From: Burkholderiales bacterium
Lineage (GTDB): Bacteria; Pseudomonadota; Gammaproteobacteria; Burkholderiales; Burkholderiaceae_C
Assembly: GCA_947381415.1 (NCBI GenBank)
Contig: CANCVB010000001.1
Location: 186,001-250,000, forward strand
Reading direction: 5' to 3'
Length of the DNA: 64,000 bases
Shown here: piece by piece, positions 52,401-60,700 of the stretch
Numbering within the stretch: the first letter of the stretch is position 1
Layout of the letters: each line of letters starts with the position of its first letter
Notes under the pieces: generated by a model
The model's database searches: none
Told to the model about the DNA's origin: nothing
Seen by the model: only the letters and a program-made list of their open reading frames with translations
Program-made: the position numbers and the translations under genes

Positions 52401-53783
52401 TCGGGTACTGTGGTGGGCTTGTCGGGTGCGAACAAACAGATTGGTATTTCTACCCCTGTCACACAAGACCCTGGCAGCGATTCCTTGAGCACCTCGGGTG
52501 CCCCTGGCAACGACAACAACTTCATTCGTCCCGAAAAATTCCAACGTTTCGGCATGAAGGTGGAGTTCGATACGGTCAACGATAAATTCATTTTCAAATC
52601 GGGGACCACAGGAGACACCTCCAGCATTACCGTCAAAGACGCGGCGGGTATTGCGACAGAGCGTTTGGGTTTGGTGGCTGACACAAAATACACGGTGACC
52701 AATTCTGCTGTCGCCTTGCGCGGTATCGCTTCGCAGCCCGCTGTGATGCAAGGTTCACCCTTGGGCATCAACGCCAACAACAACTTCAGCGTGAATGCCA
52801 CCAACAATAAATTCGTGGTGTCGGTCGATGACGTCAAAGGTACTGTTTACCTGGACCAAGACAACAACTACACGATTGAAAAATTTGTTCAAGCGCTGCA
52901 AAAAGGTATCAACCGATTGTCGGGGCCTGCAGATAAAAATGGCTTGACGGGATCTTCGGTCTCAGGCGTCAAGGTGTCTTACGATTCTGCAACCAACAGT
53001 TTGAAGTTCACCACGGGTACCGCATCGACCAATTCGTTTATCAAGGTCTCTGGCGACAGTCAGTGGGGCTTGGCCAACGTCGACGGTGGTCGCGGTGCCA
53101 CATCCACATGGATTAAGCCTACCCAATACACCCAAGTGGTCAATGGTGTGGCCGTTGCGCAGTACATCGATGAATTCGGCAAAGAGACCTTCAGCCCTGA
53201 TGGCTTCAAGTCTTTGCCTGAATGGTCACCCATCTTCTTGGAAAAAGGCGAACTGACCTTTGACACCGGCGGTAACTTGGTGTCACCCAAACAAGGTTCA
53301 CAGTTGGACACCGTATACCTGCCAGACGGTAAGGGTGCGTTGACCATCAACATCAATTATTCCAAGTCAACCCAGTTCTCCTCCCCCTATGCGGTGTTGT
53401 CTCAGTCGCAAGACGGTGCACCTGAAGGTGATTTGGTGGGCTTGTCTTTGGGCGATGATGGTTTGGTCAATGCGTCTTACTCCAACGGATCACAAAAATC
53501 CTTGGGCAAGGTGGTCTTGGTGAACTTCACCAACCCGACCGGCCTGCGCCAGATTGGTGACACCAGTTACTACAAATCGGCCTCCTCAGGCACACCAAAG
53601 TATGGTGAGGCTGGTTCTGCCGGTTTTGGCACGGTGCGCTCGGGCGCCACAGAACGTGCCAACGTGGATTTGACGCAAGAGTTGGTGGATTTGATCACCG
53701 AACAGCGTAACTTCCAGGCCAATGCCAAGGCGATTGAGACCAGCACCACGCTGACCCAATCTATTATTCAAATCAGAGCGTAA
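49500..53783 (+). CDS. flgE: Giant flagellar hook protein FlgE
   Basis: The hook subunit, 1427 residues against about 400 in enterobacteria. The ends are normal: N-terminal FFTSLTGLNAATAQLGVTSN, SNNIANASTVGFKRSRADFG and the D1 segments, and C-terminal DLITEQRNFQANAKAIETST. The extra about 900 residues between roughly 340 and 1280 hold three diverged repeats (about residues 425-527, 550-630, 817-930) with alternating beta strands and a short helix, then beta-rich regions with a flagellin-hook-type motif (GTVYLDQDNNYTIEKFVQAL). The frame is continuous, with no sign of a frameshift. The outer hook domains should be very bulky. It follows flgD by 35 bases. Confidence 0.93.
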   Translation: MSFFTSLTGLNAATAQLGVTSNNIANASTVGFKRSRADFGDIFATSPLQKATSAVGQGVSLKRVTQEFGQGNMNFSSNTLDLAISGDGFFPLKSADGFQDIFTRNGSFMMNDQYNVVNSAGQRLMAASVDSTGKANLSDMNVLTIPQKTTGMAKETSLVQLGLNFPADAQVVTKAFSRNDPSTYNKSTALTVYDKGGNGYLATVYYAKTQNASQADPNNKWQTYVYVGDTLVAAALQQATDSTTGEKMYVNKYGQLKPESEVSDLLVNAKTQKFSLNQLTDLRSSEPATVTGGKAKDMGSLLGINVTTTPTEKLDSLFTLNVDDSGPVTIGLGHLAGLKTKDGGDLTLSGTEIAKELTNVINRKFGDERFFNFLGQENFSISSTNKEGTVTENRVIQLDTTDMTYEEVVNKINQQLNGSSAVLSNVGFSANPTAGEFKGYSFDLKIGDKTVPVSGTLSLPSSLSTKPMQDLSTTLQTRVQSDLQKYYGFSREQAAKFTVNVQNGSEIRLTSGDTSTVSNLQLSTVSTGSPATVTNTVALAIPDTLATDTYSTLDVSIGGVTLPTIDISLLDTSTPEAFAKGLKANLQTALVAKNWPTYQVNSIDVTVDGTDFIVSDATGHKISNFTITPKPTEAEPSPTPLSALAADSKVVISDVAFAAATLGSESKLDHFDNLKIELTTKDGDKIARKITLAEIKAAAGDLLADFDPDNTEQWAALEDTVKTLVNDGNNWYDNSDPTAVSPDPVADPTALIGPLTLAWPDAKTFSLSAEAGSETFLSNVSFNVSTDTAINEYLVKGKDILQVGTTATNSTSSLTLPNVSFPMSGKVDGKEFENFSFTVDGVVYPDPAVNNQTYGKLDLSSKLSSSPINDLAAEMQSQIRAQLLNSADAAWKVPDRVTKVTVTVVNGKDLKITDAGGADFSDLTLTAKDPTTTSAGGRHFAVSAMKNQVTASYDPVAQKFNFTPPLSSGTVVGLSGANKQIGISTPVTQDPGSDSLSTSGAPGNDNNFIRPEKFQRFGMKVEFDTVNDKFIFKSGTTGDTSSITVKDAAGIATERLGLVADTKYTVTNSAVALRGIASQPAVMQGSPLGINANNNFSVNATNNKFVVSVDDVKGTVYLDQDNNYTIEKFVQALQKGINRLSGPADKNGLTGSSVSGVKVSYDSATNSLKFTTGTASTNSFIKVSGDSQWGLANVDGGRGATSTWIKPTQYTQVVNGVAVAQYIDEFGKETFSPDGFKSLPEWSPIFLEKGELTFDTGGNLVSPKQGSQLDTVYLPDGKGALTININYSKSTQFSSPYAVLSQSQDGAPEGDLVGLSLGDDGLVNASYSNGSQKSLGKVVLVNFTNPTGLRQIGDTSYYKSASSGTPKYGEAGSAGFGTVRSGATERANVDLTQELVDLITEQRNFQANAKAIETSTTLTQSIIQIRA
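50772..52290 (+). repeat. Three diverged internal repeat modules within flgE
   Basis: Modules at about 50772-51080, 51147-51390 and 51950-52290 share a pattern: a strand ending in IGDKTVP, IGGVTLP or VDGVVYP; a segment containing DLSTTLQTRV, FAKGLKANLQ or NDLAAEMQSQ; then a strand with VNVQNGSEIRL, DVTVDGTDFIV or VTVVNGKDLKI and a final SNLQL, SNFTI or SDLTL. The similarity is visible at protein level only. Confidence 0.65.
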
Positions 53784-53805
53784 AGCCCCTCCTTAGAGAA
53801 TCGAC

Positions 53806-54573
53806 ATGGATCGTCTGGCCTTTAACGCTTCTGCTGCCATTACTGAAATGCGTTTGGCCCGTCAGGCCTTGGCCAATGAAATGGCCAACATCACGACGAC
53901 GGGTTTTAAGCGTTCCTATGAAGTCTCGCTCAAGGCCTTCAAGGCCGAAGGCGAGGGCTTTGACTCCAATTACCAGCCTCAGGCTCAACATGCGGACTTC
54001 ATCAAGTTGGCCCCTGGTCCCTTGATGGCAACCGGCCGCGATTTGGACATTTTGATGAACGACCAGACAGTGTTGGGTGTGCAAGCCCCTAACGGTGAAC
54101 TGGCATTTACCCGCCGTGGCGACCTGCAGCTCAACGTCAATGGTGTGCTGCAGACCGGCAATGGTCATCCGGTCCTGGGTGAGAATCAGTCTCCTATCAC
54201 CGTTCCGTCAGGCTTTAAAGCGACGATTACCCAAGACGGTGGCGTTTATATCCATGATCCCAGCCAGCCTGGTACCCGCCAAGAGACCCAAATTGCTCAG
54301 CTTTTGCTGCGTGACGCCAGCAAAACCCCCTTGACCCGGCGCGAAGACGCCTTGTTTCGGGCGCACGATAAACCGTCAGGCGCGGATTTTGCTTCAGGTC
54401 CTGTGAAGGCGTCAGTCACGACACAGGCACTCGAGGGCAGCAATGTCAGCCCCACCGAGGCCATGGTCAAACTGATTGAACAGTCGCGCATGTTTGAACA
54501 ACAGGTCCGCATGGTGAAAGCCAGCCAAGAAAACGACCAGTCCGGTTCTTCCATGCTCAAACTGTCGACGTGA
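53806..54573 (+). CDS. flgF: Flagellar proximal rod protein FlgF
   Basis: A 255-residue rod protein with the N-terminal motif LARQALANEMANITTTGFKR and the C-terminal motif SPTEAMVKLIEQSRMFEQQV. It connects FlgB/FlgC to FlgG. The gene follows flgE by 22 bases and precedes flgG by 48. Size and motifs are normal for the family. Confidence 0.94.
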   Translation: MDRLAFNASAAITEMRLARQALANEMANITTTGFKRSYEVSLKAFKAEGEGFDSNYQPQAQHADFIKLAPGPLMATGRDLDILMNDQTVLGVQAPNGELAFTRRGDLQLNVNGVLQTGNGHPVLGENQSPITVPSGFKATITQDGGVYIHDPSQPGTRQETQIAQLLLRDASKTPLTRREDALFRAHDKPSGADFASGPVKASVTTQALEGSNVSPTEAMVKLIEQSRMFEQQVRMVKASQENDQSGSSMLKLST

Positions 54574-54621
54574 TGACAGGCGCTCAGGCGCTGATTGATT
54601 GAAGAAAACAGGGGTTAAGCG

Positions 54622-55407
54622 ATGGATGCAGCTTTATGGGTTTCAAAGACCGGCTTGGATGCGCAGCAAACGCGCATGAATGTCATTTCGAACAACTTGG
54701 CCAACGTTTCCACAACGGGTTTTAAGCGCGACCGCGCGGTGTTTGAAGACTTGCTGTACCAAAATATCCGCCAAGCGGGTGGTCAAAGCACCGCCAACAC
54801 CCAGGCACCCACGGGTTTGATGCTGGGTACGGGTACCAAGGTGGTTGCGACTGAAAAACTGCATATCCAAGGTAACTTGGTCAACAGCCAAAACCCTTTG
54901 GATGTCGCCATCATGGGTGACGGGTTTTTTCAAATTCAGCAACAAGACGGAACCGTTGCCTATTCGCGTGACGGCGCATTCAAGCTGTCGGGAACCGGAC
55001 AACTGGTCACATCCACTGGCTTTTTGCTCGAGCCCAATATCACCATTCCCAATAACGCATCGGCATTGACCATTGGTCGCGATGGCACGGTGTCGGTTGA
55101 ATTGGTCGCTGGCGGCGGCCAGCAGGTCTTGGGTCAAATTCAAATTGCCAAGTTCGTCAATCCAAGTGGTTTAAAGCCATTGGGTAACAACTTGTTGGCT
55201 GCCACGGCATCCAGTGGTCAGGTGCAATTGCTGCAACCTGGCACCGTGGGTGCAGGTGTCTTAAACCAAGGCTCGATAGAAGCCTCTAACGTCAACGTGG
55301 TGGAAGAAATGGTCAACATGATCGAAACCCAGCGCGCCTATGAAATCAACTCCAAATCGATCGAAGCGGTCGACGGCATGTTGAAGTACTTGAACCAAAA
55401 CCTGTAA
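54622..55407 (+). CDS. flgG: Flagellar distal rod protein FlgG
   Basis: The distal rod subunit, 261 residues. The N-terminus shows VSKTGLDAQQTRMNVISNNL and STTGFKRDRAVFEDLLYQN, including the FlgG-specific extended loop region; the C-terminus has NVVEEMVNMIETQRAYEINS. Length matches Salmonella FlgG (260). It lies between flgF and flgH. Confidence 0.96.
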   Translation: MDAALWVSKTGLDAQQTRMNVISNNLANVSTTGFKRDRAVFEDLLYQNIRQAGGQSTANTQAPTGLMLGTGTKVVATEKLHIQGNLVNSQNPLDVAIMGDGFFQIQQQDGTVAYSRDGAFKLSGTGQLVTSTGFLLEPNITIPNNASALTIGRDGTVSVELVAGGGQQVLGQIQIAKFVNPSGLKPLGNNLLAATASSGQVQLLQPGTVGAGVLNQGSIEASNVNVVEEMVNMIETQRAYEINSKSIEAVDGMLKYLNQNL

Positions 55408-55427
55408 ACCTTTAAGGCACTGTCACC

Positions 55428-56111
55428 ATGAAAACCCTTTTTTCATCTCTCGCTGTATTGCTTGCCTTGCAAGCTTGTGCCACCCAAGAGCCGGTGTTGG
55501 CAAGTTTGACACCTTCGCCCGACTTTGCACCGGTTTACCCCTTGGTCAGAGACCAAGTCGCACCCGCTACCGGTGGTATTTATGGCAATCGCCAAAGCGA
55601 TGCTTGGTTTGGCCGTGGACGCAATTACCAGGTGGGTGACTTGATCACGGTAGAGCTCAATGAAGAAAGCCAAGGCACGCGCAACCAAAAAACAGACATC
55701 AGCCGTGACTCCTCCAACACTGCATTGCCCGCGGGCACCAATGTGCTGATGGGCAATATTCACCCCATTTTGGAAGGTTTGAATTTGAATGCCGCCAAAA
55801 CGGTGAGTACTGGCAAAGGCGATGCAAACCAATATGCCAAGCTGACTGGCAAAGTCACAGTCACCGTGACAGAGATTTTGGCCAACGGCAATTTGGTGGT
55901 GCGCGGTGAGAAAAAACTGGGCCTCTCAGAAGGTACCGAAGTCATTCAAGTCGCTGGCGTGATTCGCCCGCAAGACGTTGGCCCCAACGGCACAGTGAAC
56001 TCATTGCGTTTGGCCAATGCCCAAATTTCCTACCGTGGTACCGGCGACTTGGCGGCTGCCAGCAAACCCGGCTGGGGTACCAGCGCCTTGTTGAAATACT
56101 GGCCCTTTTAA
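55428..56111 (+). CDS. flgH: Flagellar L-ring lipoprotein FlgH
   Basis: The outer-membrane L-ring subunit, 227 residues. A lipoprotein signal peptide ends in LQAC (Cys17). The mature protein shows the family motifs YGNRQSDAWFGRGRNYQVGD, LITVELNEESQGTRNQKTDI and the C-terminal LRLANAQISYRGTGDLA. It follows flgG by 20 bases. The likely partner FlgP/FlgT H-ring proteins are encoded at 41033-42687. Confidence 0.95.
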   Translation: MKTLFSSLAVLLALQACATQEPVLASLTPSPDFAPVYPLVRDQVAPATGGIYGNRQSDAWFGRGRNYQVGDLITVELNEESQGTRNQKTDISRDSSNTALPAGTNVLMGNIHPILEGLNLNAAKTVSTGKGDANQYAKLTGKVTVTVTEILANGNLVVRGEKKLGLSEGTEVIQVAGVIRPQDVGPNGTVNSLRLANAQISYRGTGDLAAASKPGWGTSALLKYWPF

Positions 56112-56130
56112 TCCTCTAGGTTGAATAACG

Positions 56131-57264
56131 ATGAAACCTTCTTTAATCAAAACCTGTTTGCTGAGCTTGGCGTGTACCTTGGCCATGCCGGTGTGGGCTG
56201 ACCGTGTCAAAGATTTGGTGACGGTGGCTGCACAACGACCCAACCAGTTGATTGGTTTTGGTTTGGTGGTGGGCTTACAAGGCAGTGGTGACGATGCCTC
56301 CGTGCCCTTTACCACGCAAAGCATGAAAGCCATGCTGGCACAAATGGGCGTGCGCATTGACGGCCCCATGTCAGACTTTGAACAGGTCACCTCTGCCAGC
56401 CGTATCGATATTAAAAATGCAGCGGCTGTCATGGTGACAGCCGATTTGCCTGGCTTTGCCAAGCCGGGTCAGCGTATCGACGTGAACGTGTCCGCCATTG
56501 GCAAGGCCACCAATTTGCGTGGTGGCAACCTGATCATGACCGCCATGCGTGGTGTGGATGGTGAGATTTACGCTTTGGCCCAAGGCGCATTAACCGCCAC
56601 CGGTATCGACGCATCGGCCGCGGGCTCAAAGGTCGCCATTGGTGTACCGACATCTGCGCGCATTCCTGCGGGCGCGATTGTGGAGCGTGCAGTCGACAAC
56701 CCCTTTGAAAAAGCCGAGTTCCTGGTGATGAACCTGCGTGACAACGATTTTTCGACCAGCAGCAGCATCGTCGCTGCCATCAATAAAAAATTTGGCGATG
56801 GGGTGGCACAAGCTGTTGATGGCACATCGATATCGGTACGACCTCCTCAAGACTTGAATCAAAGAGTGTCATTCATGGGACTCTTGGAGAACATCGAAGT
56901 CACACCCTCCGAGCCCAATGCCCGTGTGGTCATCAATTCACGCACCGGCACCGTGGTCATCAACCGCGCTGTGCGCGTCACTGCTGCCGCCGTTTCGCAC
57001 GGCACGATTTCAGTGGCTGTCACAGCCACCAACGAGGTGTCACAGCCTAATCCGCTGTCACAAGGCCAAACGCGTGACGTGCAAAACGCCGACATCGCTG
57101 TCAATGAGCCTAAGAACCCGATGTTCTTGTTCAAGCCTGGCGTTGATTTGCGTGAAATTGTGGATGCGGTTAACCAAGTTGGTGCCAGCCCCTCGTCTTT
57201 GATCGCCATTTTGGAAGCTTTACGCAGCTCTGGCAGCTTGCGTGCCGAGCTCATCATCATCTAA
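56131..57264 (+). CDS. flgI: Flagellar P-ring protein FlgI
   Basis: The periplasmic P-ring subunit, 377 residues. A Sec signal peptide (residues 1-23, CTLAMPVWA) precedes the mature protein DRVKDLVTVAAQRPNQLIGF, which is highly conserved. The C-terminal DLREIVDAVNQVGASPSSLI and EALRSSGSLRAELIII end are typical. FlgA, encoded at 45716-46489, is its chaperone. It is 17 bases upstream of flgJ. Confidence 0.96.
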   Translation: MKPSLIKTCLLSLACTLAMPVWADRVKDLVTVAAQRPNQLIGFGLVVGLQGSGDDASVPFTTQSMKAMLAQMGVRIDGPMSDFEQVTSASRIDIKNAAAVMVTADLPGFAKPGQRIDVNVSAIGKATNLRGGNLIMTAMRGVDGEIYALAQGALTATGIDASAAGSKVAIGVPTSARIPAGAIVERAVDNPFEKAEFLVMNLRDNDFSTSSSIVAAINKKFGDGVAQAVDGTSISVRPPQDLNQRVSFMGLLENIEVTPSEPNARVVINSRTGTVVINRAVRVTAAAVSHGTISVAVTATNEVSQPNPLSQGQTRDVQNADIAVNEPKNPMFLFKPGVDLREIVDAVNQVGASPSSLIAILEALRSSGSLRAELIII

Positions 57265-57281
57265 ACCGACGCGCATACCCC

Positions 57282-57791
57282 ATGAGCGATACCACCCACA
57301 TCAACAGCGCCAAGTCGTATAACGACTTCACGGCCTTGGGCGAACTGCGCGGCAAAGCGCAGCGCAGTGATGCAGGTGCCATGCGCGAGTCGGCCGAGCA
57401 GTTCGAGGCCTTGTTCATTCAAATGATGCTCAAGTCCATGCGTGAAGCGTCCAGCGCCATGAAAAGCGATTTGTTGCACAACAATGCACAAGAGACTTTC
57501 GAAGGCATGTACGACAAAGAAATTTCCATGCAAATGGCCAAGCGCAATGCGTTGGGCTTTTCGGATGTGGTGGTTAAAAACCTGAGCCAGCAAAAGTCTG
57601 TGCCCAGCACCTCAGAGTTACTGCAACTGCGCCAAACCTCAACCATCCAAAACGGCATGCCCTTGAATGCGCCTGTGTTGCCCATGTCATTGGCCAACAA
57701 AGCGCAAGCAGGCATGGTTTTGCAGAAAAACACCTTGAAACCTTTGCCGCTGACACCGTCTTTGCCTTTGAGCCTGGGGAATGAGCCATGA
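57282..57791 (+). CDS. flgJ: Rod-capping protein FlgJ, single-domain form
   Basis: A 169-residue FlgJ limited to the N-terminal rod-capping domain (MRESAEQFEALFIQMMLKSM, then GMYDKEISMQMAKRNALGFS) and a Ser/Leu/Pro-rich tail. Enterobacterial FlgJ is about 313 residues and carries a muramidase domain, which is missing here. The missing part is not a frameshift product, because the stop overlaps the flgK start by four bases (ATGA). A hydrolase must come from elsewhere; the LysM-lysozyme protein at 46597-47739 is the best candidate. Confidence 0.93.
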   Translation: MSDTTHINSAKSYNDFTALGELRGKAQRSDAGAMRESAEQFEALFIQMMLKSMREASSAMKSDLLHNNAQETFEGMYDKEISMQMAKRNALGFSDVVVKNLSQQKSVPSTSELLQLRQTSTIQNGMPLNAPVLPMSLANKAQAGMVLQKNTLKPLPLTPSLPLSLGNEP

Positions 57792-60700
57792 GTGACTTGC
57801 TAGGTATCAGCAGTACCGCCGTCGCTGCCTATCAGCGGGCTTTGGGCACGGTCAGCAACAACATTGCCAACGTCAGCACCGAGGGCTATTCACGCCAAAC
57901 ATCAACCCTGCAACAAAGTGCGCCTTCCAAGCAGGCCAATATGTATTTGGGCACCGGTGTGTTGTTCACATCGGTGAAAAGAGCTTTTGACACCTTTGCA
58001 GAATCGAATCTTCGCAACAGCAACTCTGACTTAGCGACCCAAACCCCGATGGTGGAGTACACCCAAAGGGTGATGGACATCATGGGCGACAAAAGCGTGG
58101 GCTTGAGCTCTGCGCTGGATTCCTTTTTTGAATCTGCGCGCAGTTTGTCGGTAGACCCTGCCTCTGGAGTGATGCGTACCAGTTTTTTGCGCTCTACCGA
58201 GGGCGTGGGTTCGCGTTTTGCGGAGTTGTCGGGTCAGTTGAATTTGGTCTCCGCTGAGATGCGCCAAGCACTAGAGGGTTCTGCCAGCGAACTCAATGCC
58301 TTGACAGAGCAACTGTCATTGGTCAACCAGCAATTGACCAAAGGGACCTCGTTAGAGACCCAGCCACCAGAACTTTTGGACCGTCGCGACTTGTTGTTGC
58401 GACAAATCTCCCAGTTTTCACGCATCAAAACCGCATTCACCTCGAATGGCATTGTGTCGGTGAGTTTGGGTGCGACCATGAAGCAAAGTTTGTTGGTGGA
58501 TGGCATCAAGTTTCGTCCTATTGGTATTGATCCCAATTCAAAGAGCAAACTGGACATGATGATTGACCCCTATGGCAACACCGAGCCCTTGGTGGGCGCC
58601 AGTGGCGGTACTTTTGGTGGGCTCAATACCTTTGTTTCGCAGGTGCTCGAACCCACCCAAAAAAATCTGGACTTTTTGGCACAAACCTTCGTCGACGAAG
58701 TGAACAAGGTGCAAAAAAGTGGCATTGATGGCTATGGCAACATGGGCCAGGCCTTGCTCAAAATCGACCCGACCGCAGTCAACAAAGCCCAAGGCATTGG
58801 TATGGCAATTTCTGACCCCATGCGGGTCGCAACGGGGTCCTTGTTTCGCGTTTCTGAAAGTAATAAAAACGCCAGCGATGTCAGAGCCAAAGTGGCTTAC
58901 ACGCCGCAACCAGCGCCTGCAGGCGTGAGCAATGCCCGACTGACCAACAACCCTTACACCAATAACCCTGTCCCTGTTGATGTCGGTGGGGGGCGTTTGG
59001 TTGCGCCAGTCACCACATTGTCAGCAGGCATGCAAGACCCGGTGATTTATTTGGACAACGTCAAGCCAGGGCAACAATTGCAAATGTTGACCAAAGACGG
59101 TCGTCACCTGATTGGCAGCGATATGAGCGCTGACGAGAAATACCAATTGCTGACCAAAGAGAACGGCTTTAACGATCCCGTCACTTTCAGCGATGCCTAT
59201 CTGAATAAATCAGGCCCCAATGGTTACTTGAAGACCAATGTGTTTTATGGTGCCAAGAGCACTGTGCTTGCCACCAATGATGTCTATACCCAAGACTCGC
59301 ACACCATTGAAGTTGCGCAATTTGCGGATGGTCAAAAAGACACCTTTGGCAGTTCCAATGGTGGCGCAGGCTTTGACACTCAGACCGACCCGATTGCGGA
59401 CTTGTCTGGTTTGACACTTTCTTTCACCAAAGACGGTGTGCCTGGTAAACCGCTCACCATTTCTGCGGATACCCCTGAAGGCATAGTGAGTGAAATCAAT
59501 GCCCATTCATCAGCGACCGGCGTCAAAGCGGCGTTGTTGCTTGACGATAACGCCCAATACAAAATCGTTTTGACAGGCGAGAGTGGCGTGAGCAATTCAT
59601 TCAGCCTCGCTGCCGACACTGGTTTGATCAAAGATGCACAAGCACACCAAGCATCATCCGACGCCAAATTCACTTTGGATGGTGTCAATTACAACAGCAA
59701 CACCAATTTGGTAGCAGGCTTGCTTCCCAGTGGGACATTGAATTTAAAGTCTTTTTATGTGCTGAACGTACAGCAATTGGCCAAGTCCATGCAAGTCAAA
59801 AGCACTGGGTTTGCTTCAGCCACAACCTGGCTAAGCCCAACCGATTTCAATTTATCCCTGACGGTGCACGGTGGCGAACCTGTCACCATACCCATCACCG
59901 CCCACCAATCGAGTCCACAAGACATTGTGAAAGCCATCAATGACGCCAAGTCAGGGGTGACTGCGGAATTGATCAACACGCATGATGGCAGCGTCAACCC
60001 CTACAAAATGGTGTTGACCAGCAGCGAAACCGGTGCAGCCAATACCTTTACGTTGGACGTGGACCCGGGTGGTCCGGACTTGGGTTTGAACTTTGCGAAC
60101 CCCGAACAACTTGGCCAAGATGCAAAATTCACACTCAACGGAAATGCTTACACACGCTCGAGCAATTTCCAACCCAATTTGGTACAAGGTCTTCCCTTCA
60201 ATTTTAAAAAGTTGGGTACCAGTACCGTCAGCAATTCTGCCAATTTCAATGGGATTGCATTTAAAAAAGGCGATCCGGTTTTAGAACCTGCGCAGCTAGA
60301 GACCGCACATATTCAGAAATTGACCGCAGGGCCTGAAGGCTTGACCGTGGTCGCCAATGGCGCCATCACCTTGAATGGCAAGCCTTTGGGTGCTTTGGAA
60401 TTGGGTTCAGGCTCTTCTTTAACGCCGCAAAAGGTGGCAGCATGGTTACAAAAAGGCTTGGACGATAACAAATTGACCGACATGCAGGTCGAGGTTTTTA
60501 ACCAAGTTCGCTTCAATGCCGCAACGCTGGATTTTCACAAAGCCCTGTCCATCAACGACGTCAAGATAGGCACCATCAATCTCACCTCAAAAATCGCCAC
60601 TGAATACAAAGACCTGCCCAGCATGGTCAAAGCGATTCAAGCAGCCCAAGACAAGACAGGTGTGACTGCCCGCATTGCAGAAAATGGCGATTTGATCTTG

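Noticed and set aside
49500-53783. Possibility that the giant flgE is an assembly fusion or two genes
   Set aside because: The frame is continuous with FlgE N- and C-terminal motifs at its two ends, no internal second rod/hook N-terminus, and normal neighbours.
57282-57791. FlgJ truncated by a frameshift
   Set aside because: The stop codon overlaps the flgK start and no remnants of a muramidase domain follow in any frame.
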